A DNA stretch of 64,000 nt from Herbaspirillum frisingense GSF30 (GTDB lineage: Bacteria; Pseudomonadota; Gammaproteobacteria; Burkholderiales; Burkholderiaceae_D): contig NZ_AEEC02000001.1 of NCBI RefSeq assembly GCF_000300975.2, forward strand, positions 235,192-299,191, written 5' to 3'. The number at the start of each line of letters is the position of its first letter. Position 1 is the first letter of the stretch. The position numbers and the translations under genes are program-made. The notes below the pieces were generated by a model that was not told the DNA's origin, made no database searches, and saw nothing but the letters and a program-made list of their open reading frames with translations. Of the stretch, positions 56,804-64,000 are shown one piece after another.

Positions 56804-58405
56804 ATGCTTGATGCCAATCTCAAGACCCAATTGAAGGCCTATCTGGAAAAGGTCAGCCACCCGATCGAGATCGTCGCGTCGCTCGATGATGGCGCCAAGT
56901 CCCGTGAGATGCAGGAACTCCTGCAGGAAATCGTGCTGCTGTCGGACCGCATCAAGCTGGTCGAGCAACGCGACTCCAGCGCGAACGCACGTACCCCGTC
57001 GTTCACACTGAACCGCCCCGGGACCGATATCAGCGTCGAATTCGCCGCGATCCCGATGGGCCACGAATTTACCTCCCTGGTGCTGGCCCTGCTGCAAGTG
57101 GGCGGGCACCCGATCAAGCTCGACGACAAGGTCATTGAGCAGATCAAGAACCTGGATGGTGACTACAGCTTTGAGACCTATGTCTCGCTGACCTGCCAGA
57201 ACTGCCCGGAAGTCGTGCAGGCCCTGAACGTGATGTCCATCATCAACCCGCGCATCCGCTCGGTGACCATCGATGGCGCGCTGTTCCAGGGTGAAGTCGA
57301 GCAACGCCAGATCATGGCCGTGCCGACCGTGTACATGAACGGTGAAGTGTTCGGCCAGGGCCGTACCGGCGTGGAAGAAATCCTCGCCCGTCTGGACACC
57401 GGCGCCGCCGCCCGCAAGGGTGAGGAACTGAGCGCCAAGGAAGCCTACGACGTGCTCATCGTCGGCGGTGGTCCTGCTGGTGCAGCTGCTGCAATCTACG
57501 CCGCCCGCAAGGGTATCCGTACCGGTGTGGTGGCTGAGCGTTTCGGCGGCCAGGTACTCGATACGCTGGCGATCGAAAACTTCATCTCGGTGAAGGAAAC
57601 CGAGGGCCCGCAATTTGCCACCGCGCTGGAACAGCACGTCAAGGCGTATGACGTCGACATCATGAACGTGCAACGCGCCGAGGCCCTGGTGCCGGGCGAC
57701 AAGCTGATCGAAGTGAAGCTGGCCAACGGCGGCGTGTTGAAGGGCAAGACCGTGATCCTGTCCACCGGCGCCCGCTGGCGCAATGTGAACGTGCCGGGCG
57801 AGCAGGAATACAAGAACAAGGGCGTGGCCTATTGCCCGCACTGCGATGGTCCGCTGTTCAAGGGCAAGCGCGTGTCGGTGATCGGCGGCGGCAACTCGGG
57901 CGTGGAAGCGGCCATCGACCTGGCCGGTATCGTCGCCCATGTGACCCTGATCGAGTTCGCTGCTGAACTGAAGGCCGATGCAGTGCTGGTGCGCAAGCTG
58001 AAGAGCCTGCCCAATGTCACCATCGTGACCTCGGCGCAGACGACCGAGATCACCGGCGATGGCCAGCGCGTCAACGGCATCAGCTACAAGGAGCGTGATA
58101 CCGGCGAGGTCAAGCACGTGGAACTGGAAGGCGTGTTCGTCCAGATCGGCCTGGTGCCCAATACCGAATGGCTGAAGGGAACGCTGGCGCTGTCCAAGCA
58201 TGGCGAGATCGAGATCGATGCCCGTGGCCAGACTTCGATTCCCGGCGTGTTTGCAGCGGGTGACGTGACCACCGTGCCGTTCAAGCAGATCGTCATCGCC
58301 GTGGGTGCTGGCGCCACTGCAGCCCTGTCGGCCTTCGATCACCTGATTCGCTCCTCGGCTGACGATGTCGCGCCGGCCGTGACCAAGGAAGCCGTGGCTG
58401 CCTGA
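56804..58405 (+). CDS. ahpF: Alkyl hydroperoxide reductase subunit F
   Basis: A 533-residue FAD/NADH enzyme that reduces AhpC. The N-terminal double thioredoxin fold has the CQNC pair (Cys131-Cys134); a linker leads to the thioredoxin-reductase-like part with [20 protein letters not shown] (about 218-237), the CPHC pair (Cys344-Cys347) and the NADH-binding [14 protein letters not shown]. The C-terminal [20 protein letters not shown] is the FAD site. All redox centres are intact. Transcribed with ahpC or separately. Confidence 0.97.
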   Translation: MLDANLKTQLKAYLEKVSHPIEIVASLDDGAKSREMQELLQEIVLLSDRIKLVEQRDSSANARTPSFTLNRPGTDISVEFAAIPMGHEFTSLVLALLQVGGHPIKLDDKVIEQIKNLDGDYSFETYVSLTCQNCPEVVQALNVMSIINPRIRSVTIDGALFQGEVEQRQIMAVPTVYMNGEVFGQGRTGVEEILARLDTGAAARKGEELSAKEAYDVLIVGGGPAGAAAAIYAARKGIRTGVVAERFGGQVLDTLAIENFISVKETEGPQFATALEQHVKAYDVDIMNVQRAEALVPGDKLIEVKLANGGVLKGKTVILSTGARWRNVNVPGEQEYKNKGVAYCPHCDGPLFKGKRVSVIGGGNSGVEAAIDLAGIVAHVTLIEFAAELKADAVLVRKLKSLPNVTIVTSAQTTEITGDGQRVNGISYKERDTGEVKHVELEGVFVQIGLVPNTEWLKGTLALSKHGEIEIDARGQTSIPGVFAAGDVTTVPFKQIVIAVGAGATAALSAFDHLIRSSADDVAPAVTKEAVAA

Positions 58406-58427
58406 GCATCATCGCAGTCCTGAACAA

Positions 58428-58459
58428 AACGCCACCGGTTCGTTCCGGTGGCGTTTTTG
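58428..58459 (+). terminator. Rho-independent terminator after ahpF
   Basis: AACGCCACCGG and CCGGTGGCGTT form a perfect 11-bp stem with a 6-base loop, then TTTTG and TTTG. Confidence 0.9.
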
Positions 58460-58530
58460 TTTGTGGGATGCCTGCATCGGAGTCGGCATCTCACGCATTT
58501 CACGCATCGCATGCCTATCCAGTAGGCATA

Positions 58531-58563
58531 AAAAAACGCCATCGATTGCTCGATGGCGTTTTG
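58531..58563 (-). terminator. Terminator of the D,D-carboxypeptidase gene
   Basis: AACGCCATCG and CGATGGCGTT form a stem with a short loop; the A run on the left becomes a T run on the minus strand. It lies 30 bases after the minus-strand stop. Confidence 0.85.
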
Positions 58564-58592
58564 CTGGGGGCCGAAGCAGCCGGAAGACCTGC

Positions 58593-59747
58593 TTACTTGA
58601 ACATCAGGCGCAGCGAATCCCAGGCGCGGCCGATGAAGCCGGCCGGACCCACCGATTCCAGTGCCACTACCGGCAGTTCTGCCACGGTCTTGTCATCGAT
58701 GGTCACCTTCAGGGTACCGATCTTGGCGTTTTCCGAGATCGGAGCGATCAGCGGATCGTTGCGATCCAGCTTGGTCTTGACCTTGTCGGCGCTGCCCTTG
58801 GGGATGGTGATGTAGACATCGTTCTTGAAGCCGACCTTGATCTTGCCCTGCGAACCCTTCCACACGTCAGGCGTATCGACCGGCTGGCCCTTGGCGTACA
58901 GCTTGACGGCGTCGAAGTTCTGGAAGCCCCAGTTCAGCAGCTTCTGGCTTTCCTGCGTACGGACCTGGTCGGAGACGGTACCGATCACCACCGAGATCAG
59001 GCGGCGCTCGCCGTTGGGCACCGGGCGATGGGCCGAGGTGATCAGCGAATAGCCGGCGCTGGACGTGTGACCGGTCTTCATGCCGTCCACCGTCGGGTCC
59101 AGCCACAGCAGGCGGTTGCGGTTGGGCTGGGTGATGTTGTTGTAGGTGAACTTCTTGACCGAGTAGTAGCGCTTGTAATAGTCGGGGAAGTCGTTGATCA
59201 GGTTGCGGCACAGGATCGCCAGGTCGCGCGCGGTGGTATAGGTGTCCGCGCTGGGCAGGCCGTGCGGGTTGCTGAAGTGGGTATTGGTCAGGCCCTGGCG
59301 CTGGGCTTCGCGGTTCATCAACTGCACGAAGGCGTCTTCGGTGCCGGAGACCGCTTCGGCCACGGCCACGGCGGCATCATTGCCGGAGACCGAGATCAGG
59401 CCGTACAGCAGGTTGTCGATGGAGACCGGTTTGTTGGGCTCGATGAACATCTTGGAGCTGCTCGGGTCGACCTTCCAGGCGTTGACCGAGACGCTGACTT
59501 CCTGTTCCAGGCTCAGGCGCTTGTCGCGCAGGGCGGCAAAGGCTAGGTAGGCGGTCATCAGCTTGGTCAGCGAGGCTGGCTCCACGCGGGTGTCCGGATC
59601 GGCGGAGGCGATCACCTGGTTGGCCGAGGCATCCAGCAGCAGCCAGCTCTTGGCAGCCACGGTAGGCGGCGGCAGACTCTGGGCGGAAGCGGTAAGGGCG
59701 GAAACGGAAAGGACGGTTGCGGCGAGCGCCGCGAGAAGCTTTTTCAT
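58593..59747 (-). CDS. D-alanyl-D-alanine carboxypeptidase (PBP5/6 type)
   Basis: A 384-residue periplasmic peptidoglycan-trimming enzyme. A signal peptide (MKKLLAALAATVLSVSALTA, cut after ASA) is followed by the three penicillin-binding motifs: S59-x-x-K62 in PASLTKLM, S121-G-N123 and K224-T-G226. The C-terminal domain ends in an amphipathic helix (IGRAWDSLRLMFK) that anchors it to the outer face of the inner membrane, as in DacA/DacC. Length and motifs are normal. It stands alone, with a terminator. Confidence 0.96.
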   Translation of the reverse strand: MKKLLAALAATVLSVSALTASAQSLPPPTVAAKSWLLLDASANQVIASADPDTRVEPASLTKLMTAYLAFAALRDKRLSLEQEVSVSVNAWKVDPSSSKMFIEPNKPVSIDNLLYGLISVSGNDAAVAVAEAVSGTEDAFVQLMNREAQRQGLTNTHFSNPHGLPSADTYTTARDLAILCRNLINDFPDYYKRYYSVKKFTYNNITQPNRNRLLWLDPTVDGMKTGHTSSAGYSLITSAHRPVPNGERRLISVVIGTVSDQVRTQESQKLLNWGFQNFDAVKLYAKGQPVDTPDVWKGSQGKIKVGFKNDVYITIPKGSADKVKTKLDRNDPLIAPISENAKIGTLKVTIDDKTVAELPVVALESVGPAGFIGRAWDSLRLMFK

Positions 59748-60012
59748 CGGTGCCTAAGAAAAATTGCCAGCACGGGGGGACATCGTAGCTGTTGGTTTGA
59801 AAAGAGAGTAAGGCAGGGCAGGCTCAGTGTGAGGTGGCAGCGTGGCGAAGGCGCCGAGGACACCGGGCCGGCTGCACGCACTGAATTATAAACGTCATGT
59901 GGCTTCGTTCCCAATTGAATGGATCTTCACCCCGAAAATCCCCTCACGAAACCGGCATGGCGCCCTGTGCTTCACAGCGCCGCCGTGCCTTCGGGCCGTC
60001 GGTGAAAAACGC

Positions 60013-60675
60013 TCAGGCCTGAAGCTGCGCCGGGCGGCGATGCCAGCTTTCGACCACGACGTTTTTGATATGTTGCAGCTTGCGGTGAAAAAAATGGTCC
60101 GATCCCGGAATGACGACTACCGGCAGTTCCTGCGGGCGGGCCCAGTCCAGTACGGCGGTCAGGGGAATGGTGTCGTCCTGCTCGCCGTGGATCAGGATGG
60201 TATTGGCCGGAGCCGGTGGCATGGGCCACTTGCCAGCGGCGGTGCCGACCAGCACCAGGCGCTCGGCAGCCGAGCCTGCATCCTGTTGCAGCAGGCGCTG
60301 CTGCAGTTGGGCCTGGACGAAGGTACCGAAGGAAAATCCGCCCAGCGCCAGCGGCAGGTCCGGATACTGGTTGCGCATGTGTTGCAGCAGCAGGGCCATG
60401 TCGTCGGTCTCCCCGGCGCCATGGTCGTGCACGCCCTCTGACTTGCCCACGCCACGGAAATTCATGCGTACCGCCACATAGCCCAGCGCCAGGAAGGTGC
60501 GGGCCAGGGTTTGTGCGACCTTGTTGTCCATGGTTCCGCCATAGAGCGGGTGGGGATGGGCCACCAGGGCCAGGCCGACCGGGGCGGCGAAGAGTTCGGG
60601 GTCAGGCAGGTCAAGTGCGCATTCGAGCTGGCCGACGGCGCCTGCGATCATGAAATTCTGGGTGTGTGCGTTCAT
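60013..60675 (-). CDS. Alpha/beta hydrolase
   Basis: A 220-residue hydrolase of the COG2945 type. AHPHPLYGGTMDNKV provides the oxyanion region, RMNFRGVGKSEG follows, and the nucleophile elbow is GGFSFG (Ser about 115); the Asp lies in HGEQDDTIPL and the His in SDHFFHR. Substrate unknown. It is followed by the ferredoxin gene upstream and lies in the same direction as ferredoxin and VanZ genes, with short gaps, so they may form one transcript. Confidence 0.87.
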   Translation of the reverse strand: MNAHTQNFMIAGAVGQLECALDLPDPELFAAPVGLALVAHPHPLYGGTMDNKVAQTLARTFLALGYVAVRMNFRGVGKSEGVHDHGAGETDDMALLLQHMRNQYPDLPLALGGFSFGTFVQAQLQQRLLQQDAGSAAERLVLVGTAAGKWPMPPAPANTILIHGEQDDTIPLTAVLDWARPQELPVVVIPGSDHFFHRKLQHIKNVVVESWHRRPAQLQA

Positions 60676-60709
60676 GTTGCTAGCTTGCTAAACAGAGGGG
60701 GCGGAGAGG

Positions 60710-61030
60710 CTAGATCTTGAGGCGGTCGACTACCTTGCCACCGACGATGTGGCTGTCGATGATCTCGTCGATGTCTTCGTTATCGACGTAGGTGTACCAG
60801 GTGCCCTGCGGGTAGATCACCACCACCGGGCCTTCTTCGCAGCGCTCCAGGCAGCCGGCCTTGTTGATGCGGACCTTGCCGGGTGCCGACAGGCCCAGTT
60901 GCTTGATGCGTTTCTTGGCATGTTCCTGGGCTGCCTGGGCGCCCTTGTCGGCGCAGCAGGTGCGCTCGCCCGGCTTGCGCTGGTTCAGGCAGAAGAAGAC
61001 GTGGTGTTCGTAGTAGGGTTGATCGCTCAT
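60710..61030 (-). CDS. Thioredoxin-fold (2Fe-2S) ferredoxin
   Basis: A 106-residue protein of the thioredoxin-like ferredoxin family. Start MSDQPYYEHHVFFCLNQRKP; Cys residues in FFCLNQ, ERTCC and AGCLERCEEGP supply the four ligands of a 2Fe-2S cluster. It would carry electrons, but the partner is not known. The upstream open frame adds 16 residues without similarity. The hydrolase gene follows 34 bases later on the same strand. Confidence 0.9.
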   Translation of the reverse strand: MSDQPYYEHHVFFCLNQRKPGERTCCADKGAQAAQEHAKKRIKQLGLSAPGKVRINKAGCLERCEEGPVVVIYPQGTWYTYVDNEDIDEIIDSHIVGGKVVDRLKI

Positions 61031-61099
61031 GGATGAAGACCTCTGGACAGTGGCGACGCTGCCGGCGCGGGCCGGCAAAGCGTCAATGATACACCCCGC

Positions 61100-62260
61100 T
61101 CAGACTTGCCTGCGGTGCACCGGGTGGAACAGGAACCAGATCGCCAGGAAGGGCCACAGGACCGACAGGAACTGGGCGGCGCCGTCGAAGTTGAGGAACT
61201 TGCCCTGTACCCAGGTCTCCAGCGTGGAGAGGTAGTAGGGGTTGGCCGGTACGGCATTGGTCACCACCAGGCTCAGGATCAGCGCCAGCGCGGCGACGCG
61301 TCGCTGTGCCGTGGGTGGCGCCCAGGTCAGGCCTGCGATCATCAGGGTGCCCAGCATGATCCCGCCCACGGCGCTGGGCGAAATCCAGATGAAGGCATTC
61401 TGGGGCGCGAAGAACAGCGCGCAGGCCAGCGACTTGGCGGCGATGCAGGCCAGCAGGTACAGCGCCACCAGCCGCCGTCGTGGCGCCTGCCTGCGCAACA
61501 GCAGCAGGAACAGCAAGGCGGCCCCGGTCAGGCCGCAGGCAGTGACGATGACGTCGGCCAGCCAGTACTGCTCGGCACTGAGCTGGGCGCTGTTGAGCCA
61601 GGTGGTGGCCAGGTCGATGGGGGTATCGAGCAGGTCGGAAAAGAAGGCCGACAAGGGGGGCACCAGATGACCCAGGCCGAACAGGTGGTTCTGGGGATAG
61701 ATCAGCGCCAGCGGCCACAGGCCCGCCACCGCCAGTCCGCGGCTGGCTTCACCCGAGAACCAGCGCCGCCGCACCAGCAGGAAGCGGCTCTCGTGCAGGA
61801 AATAGCGGCTGCAGAGCGCCCCCAGGACGGCGCCCAGCGCGGCCCCGGCAGAGTTGGTCAAGAGATCGAGGTTGGAGGGTACCCGGGTCGGCAGGTAGGT
61901 CTGCACCGCCTCCATGCAGGCCGACAGCAGCACCCCGCCCAGCATGGCCGGCCATACGGCCCACCACGGCCGGATGCGCGGATACATGGCCAGCACCAGC
62001 AGCGCTCCCAGGGGCGCGTAGCCGGCGACATTGGTCCAGACGTCGAAGGCGGTCCAGTAATAGGGTAGCCGCGCGCCCAGGTAGTCGAAGGGTTTGATGC
62101 CCATGTCGCGCCAGCCGCTGAAGGGGTACCAGCTGGCGTAGACGATCAGCAGGGCATAGACCAGCAGGCTGACCCGCGCAAAGGAAGACGCGGTCGGCGC
62201 AGCAGGAGCGCGGGTGCGGTTGGCCTCGCTGTTGGCGGCGGAATCGGTTGGAGCTGGCAT
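61100..62260 (-). CDS. VanZ-family membrane protein
   Basis: A 386-residue inner-membrane protein with about ten hydrophobic segments. The first half has the VanZ signature: LIVYASWYPFSGW, then FDVWTNVAGYAPLGALLVLA, ACMEAVQTYLPTRVPSNLDLLTNSAGAALGA. The second half has more helices of unknown type. VanZ gives low-level teicoplanin resistance in enterococci; in Gram-negative bacteria the role is unclear. It starts with a Ser/Ala/Pro-rich cytoplasmic tail. Confidence 0.85.
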   Translation of the reverse strand: MPAPTDSAANSEANRTRAPAAPTASSFARVSLLVYALLIVYASWYPFSGWRDMGIKPFDYLGARLPYYWTAFDVWTNVAGYAPLGALLVLAMYPRIRPWWAVWPAMLGGVLLSACMEAVQTYLPTRVPSNLDLLTNSAGAALGAVLGALCSRYFLHESRFLLVRRRWFSGEASRGLAVAGLWPLALIYPQNHLFGLGHLVPPLSAFFSDLLDTPIDLATTWLNSAQLSAEQYWLADVIVTACGLTGAALLFLLLLRRQAPRRRLVALYLLACIAAKSLACALFFAPQNAFIWISPSAVGGIMLGTLMIAGLTWAPPTAQRRVAALALILSLVVTNAVPANPYYLSTLETWVQGKFLNFDGAAQFLSVLWPFLAIWFLFHPVHRRQV

Positions 62261-62357
62261 GCGCCAGAGGGTAACCGATTTCGCGGGCCGCCGCCCCTGC
62301 CGTCCCTACTGCCCCTGGCCCGCCGCGCGGACACTGTCTGCCGGTACAATGCGCGCT

Positions 62358-63200
62358 ATGACCCTGACTTTTCCCATGCCCGCCGAATCGGAATCGGCGC
62401 CGCTGGTGCGTCCCGAGCGCATCGGCATGTTGCTGGCCGGTTCCGACCGCGATGGCCAGCAACGCATCGACGTCGAGGCGGTGGCCCAGACCGGTTCCAC
62501 CAACGTCGACCTGATGCAGCGTTTGAGCAGCCTGCAACGCCCTCTGTTGCTGGTGGCGGACCGCCAGACCGCTGGTCGCGGCCGTGCCGGCCGTCCCTGG
62601 CGCGCGGTCCCCGAGGATTCGCTGACCTTTTCGCTGGCCTGGCGCCTGCAGCGGCCCACGCATGCGCTACTGGGCCTGCCGCTGGCCATCGGCGTGGCGC
62701 TGGCCGAGGCGCTCGAAGTGTTCGGCGTGCGCCCGCAGCTGAAATGGCCCAATGACGTGCTGCGCGACGGCGCCAAGCTGGCCGGCATCCTCATCGAGAC
62801 CGCTTCCGACGGTGGGCGCGGTGACGCCACCTGGGCGGTGATCGGCATTGGTATCAACCTGGCCGTGCCGGTGGGCCTGGCCGACGAGCTGCAGCGTCCG
62901 GTGGGGGCGGCGACCGAATTGCAGAAGGCGCCCCGCGAGACGGTACTGGCCATCATCGCCAGCGCCCTGGCCGGCGTGCTGGAGGAGTTCGAACAACGCG
63001 GCTTCGGTGCCTTTGTCAAGCGCTGGGAAGCCTTCCACGCCTACGCCGGACAGGCCGTCAAGATCGTCGACAACGGTCGCGTGGTCCATGAGGGGACCGC
63101 CGTTGGGGTGGACATGATGGGTCGCTTCCTGATGGATACCGAGCTGGGCCAGGTCGAGGTACTGGCCGGTGACCTGTCGTTGCGCCTGCAGGACGGATGA
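62358..63200 (+). CDS. birA: Biotin-[acetyl-CoA-carboxylase] ligase, without DNA-binding domain
   Basis: A 280-residue enzyme that attaches biotin to the biotin carboxyl carrier protein. The biotinyl-AMP site is TGSTN, ADRQTAGRGRAGRPW and LKWPNDVL; IGIGINL and a small C-terminal SH3-like domain follow. The N-terminal winged helix that makes E. coli BirA a repressor is missing, so it should be a plain ligase. The ATG at 62358 was chosen; the open frame upstream overlaps the VanZ promoter region and has no similarity. Its stop overlaps coaX by 4 bases. Confidence 0.94.
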   Translation: MTLTFPMPAESESAPLVRPERIGMLLAGSDRDGQQRIDVEAVAQTGSTNVDLMQRLSSLQRPLLLVADRQTAGRGRAGRPWRAVPEDSLTFSLAWRLQRPTHALLGLPLAIGVALAEALEVFGVRPQLKWPNDVLRDGAKLAGILIETASDGGRGDATWAVIGIGINLAVPVGLADELQRPVGAATELQKAPRETVLAIIASALAGVLEEFEQRGFGAFVKRWEAFHAYAGQAVKIVDNGRVVHEGTAVGVDMMGRFLMDTELGQVEVLAGDLSLRLQDG

Positions 63201-63982
63201 TGCTGCTGATCGACGCCGGCAATACCCGTATCAAGTGGGCCCTGTCCAGCGTGGACACGGCCGTGACGGGCGGCTGGCTGCAGCAGGGCGCGGTCGAGCG
63301 CGCCGACGTGGCCACGCTGTTGCAGGCCTGGTCGGGCATGGTGGTGCCGGCTGCAGGAATGCAGGTGTGCGTCTCCAACGTGGCCGGCCCGGCGTTGCGG
63401 GACAGCCTGCAGGCAGTCTTGCAGGAGGCTTTCGGGCCGCGCGTCATCGTCGAATGGTTTGCCTCCACCGCCGAGCGTGCCGGCGTGCGCAACGGCTATC
63501 GCCATCCCGGCCAACTCGGTTGTGACCGTTTCGCCGCCGCCATCGGCGCGCGCGCGCTATTTCCCGACGAGGAATTGCTGGTGGTCACCTGTGGTACGGC
63601 CACGACCATCGACGTGCTCAGTGCCGCTGGTGTGTTCGAGGGCGGCATGATCCTGCCCGGCTTCGGCACCATGGCCACCTCTCTGGCGCTGAACACCGCG
63701 CAACTGCCACGCATCGATGGCGCGGCACCGCCCGAGAAGGTATTTGCCGACAATACGGTGGACGCCATCGTTTCCGGTTGCATCGCCGCCCAGGTCGGGG
63801 CGATCGAACATGCGCTGGTGCAACGCCAGCTTGTGCGACCCCAGGCGCGGGTGCGCTGCCTGCTGTCCGGTGGTGCCGGCGTGCTGCTGGCGCCTTACCT
63901 GCGGCTGGGCGATACGGCGCTGGAAAAAGTGGATAATCTGGTCCTGCTCGGCCTGCAGACGGCCATGAACCATGGGCGTTGA
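63197..63982 (+). CDS. coaX: Type III pantothenate kinase
   Basis: Phosphorylates pantothenate in the first step of coenzyme A synthesis. The 261-residue protein has the ASKHA phosphate motif MMLLIDAGNTRIKWALS, the GCDRFAAAIGA pantothenate-site block and VVTCGTATTIDVL, followed by a GGMILPGF motif. Type III kinases are not inhibited by CoA. ATGA overlap with birA shows coupling, which is common in betaproteobacteria, where the two genes are adjacent or fused. Confidence 0.96.
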   Translation: MMLLIDAGNTRIKWALSSVDTAVTGGWLQQGAVERADVATLLQAWSGMVVPAAGMQVCVSNVAGPALRDSLQAVLQEAFGPRVIVEWFASTAERAGVRNGYRHPGQLGCDRFAAAIGARALFPDEELLVVTCGTATTIDVLSAAGVFEGGMILPGFGTMATSLALNTAQLPRIDGAAPPEKVFADNTVDAIVSGCIAAQVGAIEHALVQRQLVRPQARVRCLLSGGAGVLLAPYLRLGDTALEKVDNLVLLGLQTAMNHGR

Positions 63983-64000
63983 AGCCAGTCCATGGAGTCA

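Overview
The window looks like chromosomal DNA of a high-GC betaproteobacterium, most likely in the Oxalobacteraceae and close to Herbaspirillum. This rests on gene content (GTP-dependent PEP carboxykinase, the rpmH-rnpA-yidD-yidC-mnmE cluster, AhpC/AhpF, RdgC, SlyX, BirA without a DNA-binding domain next to CoaX) and on GC-rich codon use. No database search was possible, so the genus is an inference.

Layout. 1-6.2 kb: end of a short-chain dehydrogenase, fmt, a phosphorylase-type nucleosidase divergent from metH, and a small WGR-like protein. 6.4-9.1 kb: an MFS carrier, a MarC-family protein and a LON-substrate-domain protein. 9.1-14 kb: the stress operon prkA-yeaH-spoVR on the minus strand. 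14-15.2 kb: a long gene-free stretch where dnaA is often found in relatives, but no dnaA is seen. 15.2-19.4 kb: rpmH-rnpA-yidD-yidC-mnmE. 19.7-20.5 kb: a nitroreductase and tRNA-Asp(GUC).

20.5-32.3 kb is a genomic island at the 3' side of tRNA-Asp. It is visibly more AT-rich than its surroundings. It holds a tyrosine recombinase broken by an in-frame amber codon, a class III nucleotidyl-cyclase-like protein, a membrane-anchored protein of unknown function, an IS256-family insertion sequence, a PLD-like protein with an unknown partner, a small membrane protein, a 301-bp segment bounded by 18-bp inverted repeats, and a Gabija-type pair (OLD-family ATPase/TOPRIM nuclease plus UvrD-like helicase). 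A damaged HNH endonuclease gene follows the pair and is cut off where the core genome resumes. Between the tRNA and the integrase lies a structured 107-base segment whose closing stem and 3' end copy the tRNA-Asp acceptor end. It is followed by its own terminator. The whole reads as an anti-phage defence island.

32.3-64 kb returns to core-like sequence: a LysR regulator with a class II aldolase and an MFS carrier; a stand-alone EF-G gene divergent from a TetR regulator; rdgC; a flavoprotein-slyX pair; an amino-acid ABC permease and binding protein without an ATPase; Rep helicase; a YeiH-like exporter divergent from a YeiE-like LysR regulator; a one-domain asparaginase-like protein; a D-2-hydroxyacid dehydrogenase; a quinone oxidoreductase divergent from a LysR regulator; pckG; a hot-dog thioesterase; ahpC-ahpF with an OxyR-like site upstream; a PBP5/6-type D,D-carboxypeptidase; a hydrolase-ferredoxin-VanZ run; and birA-coaX.
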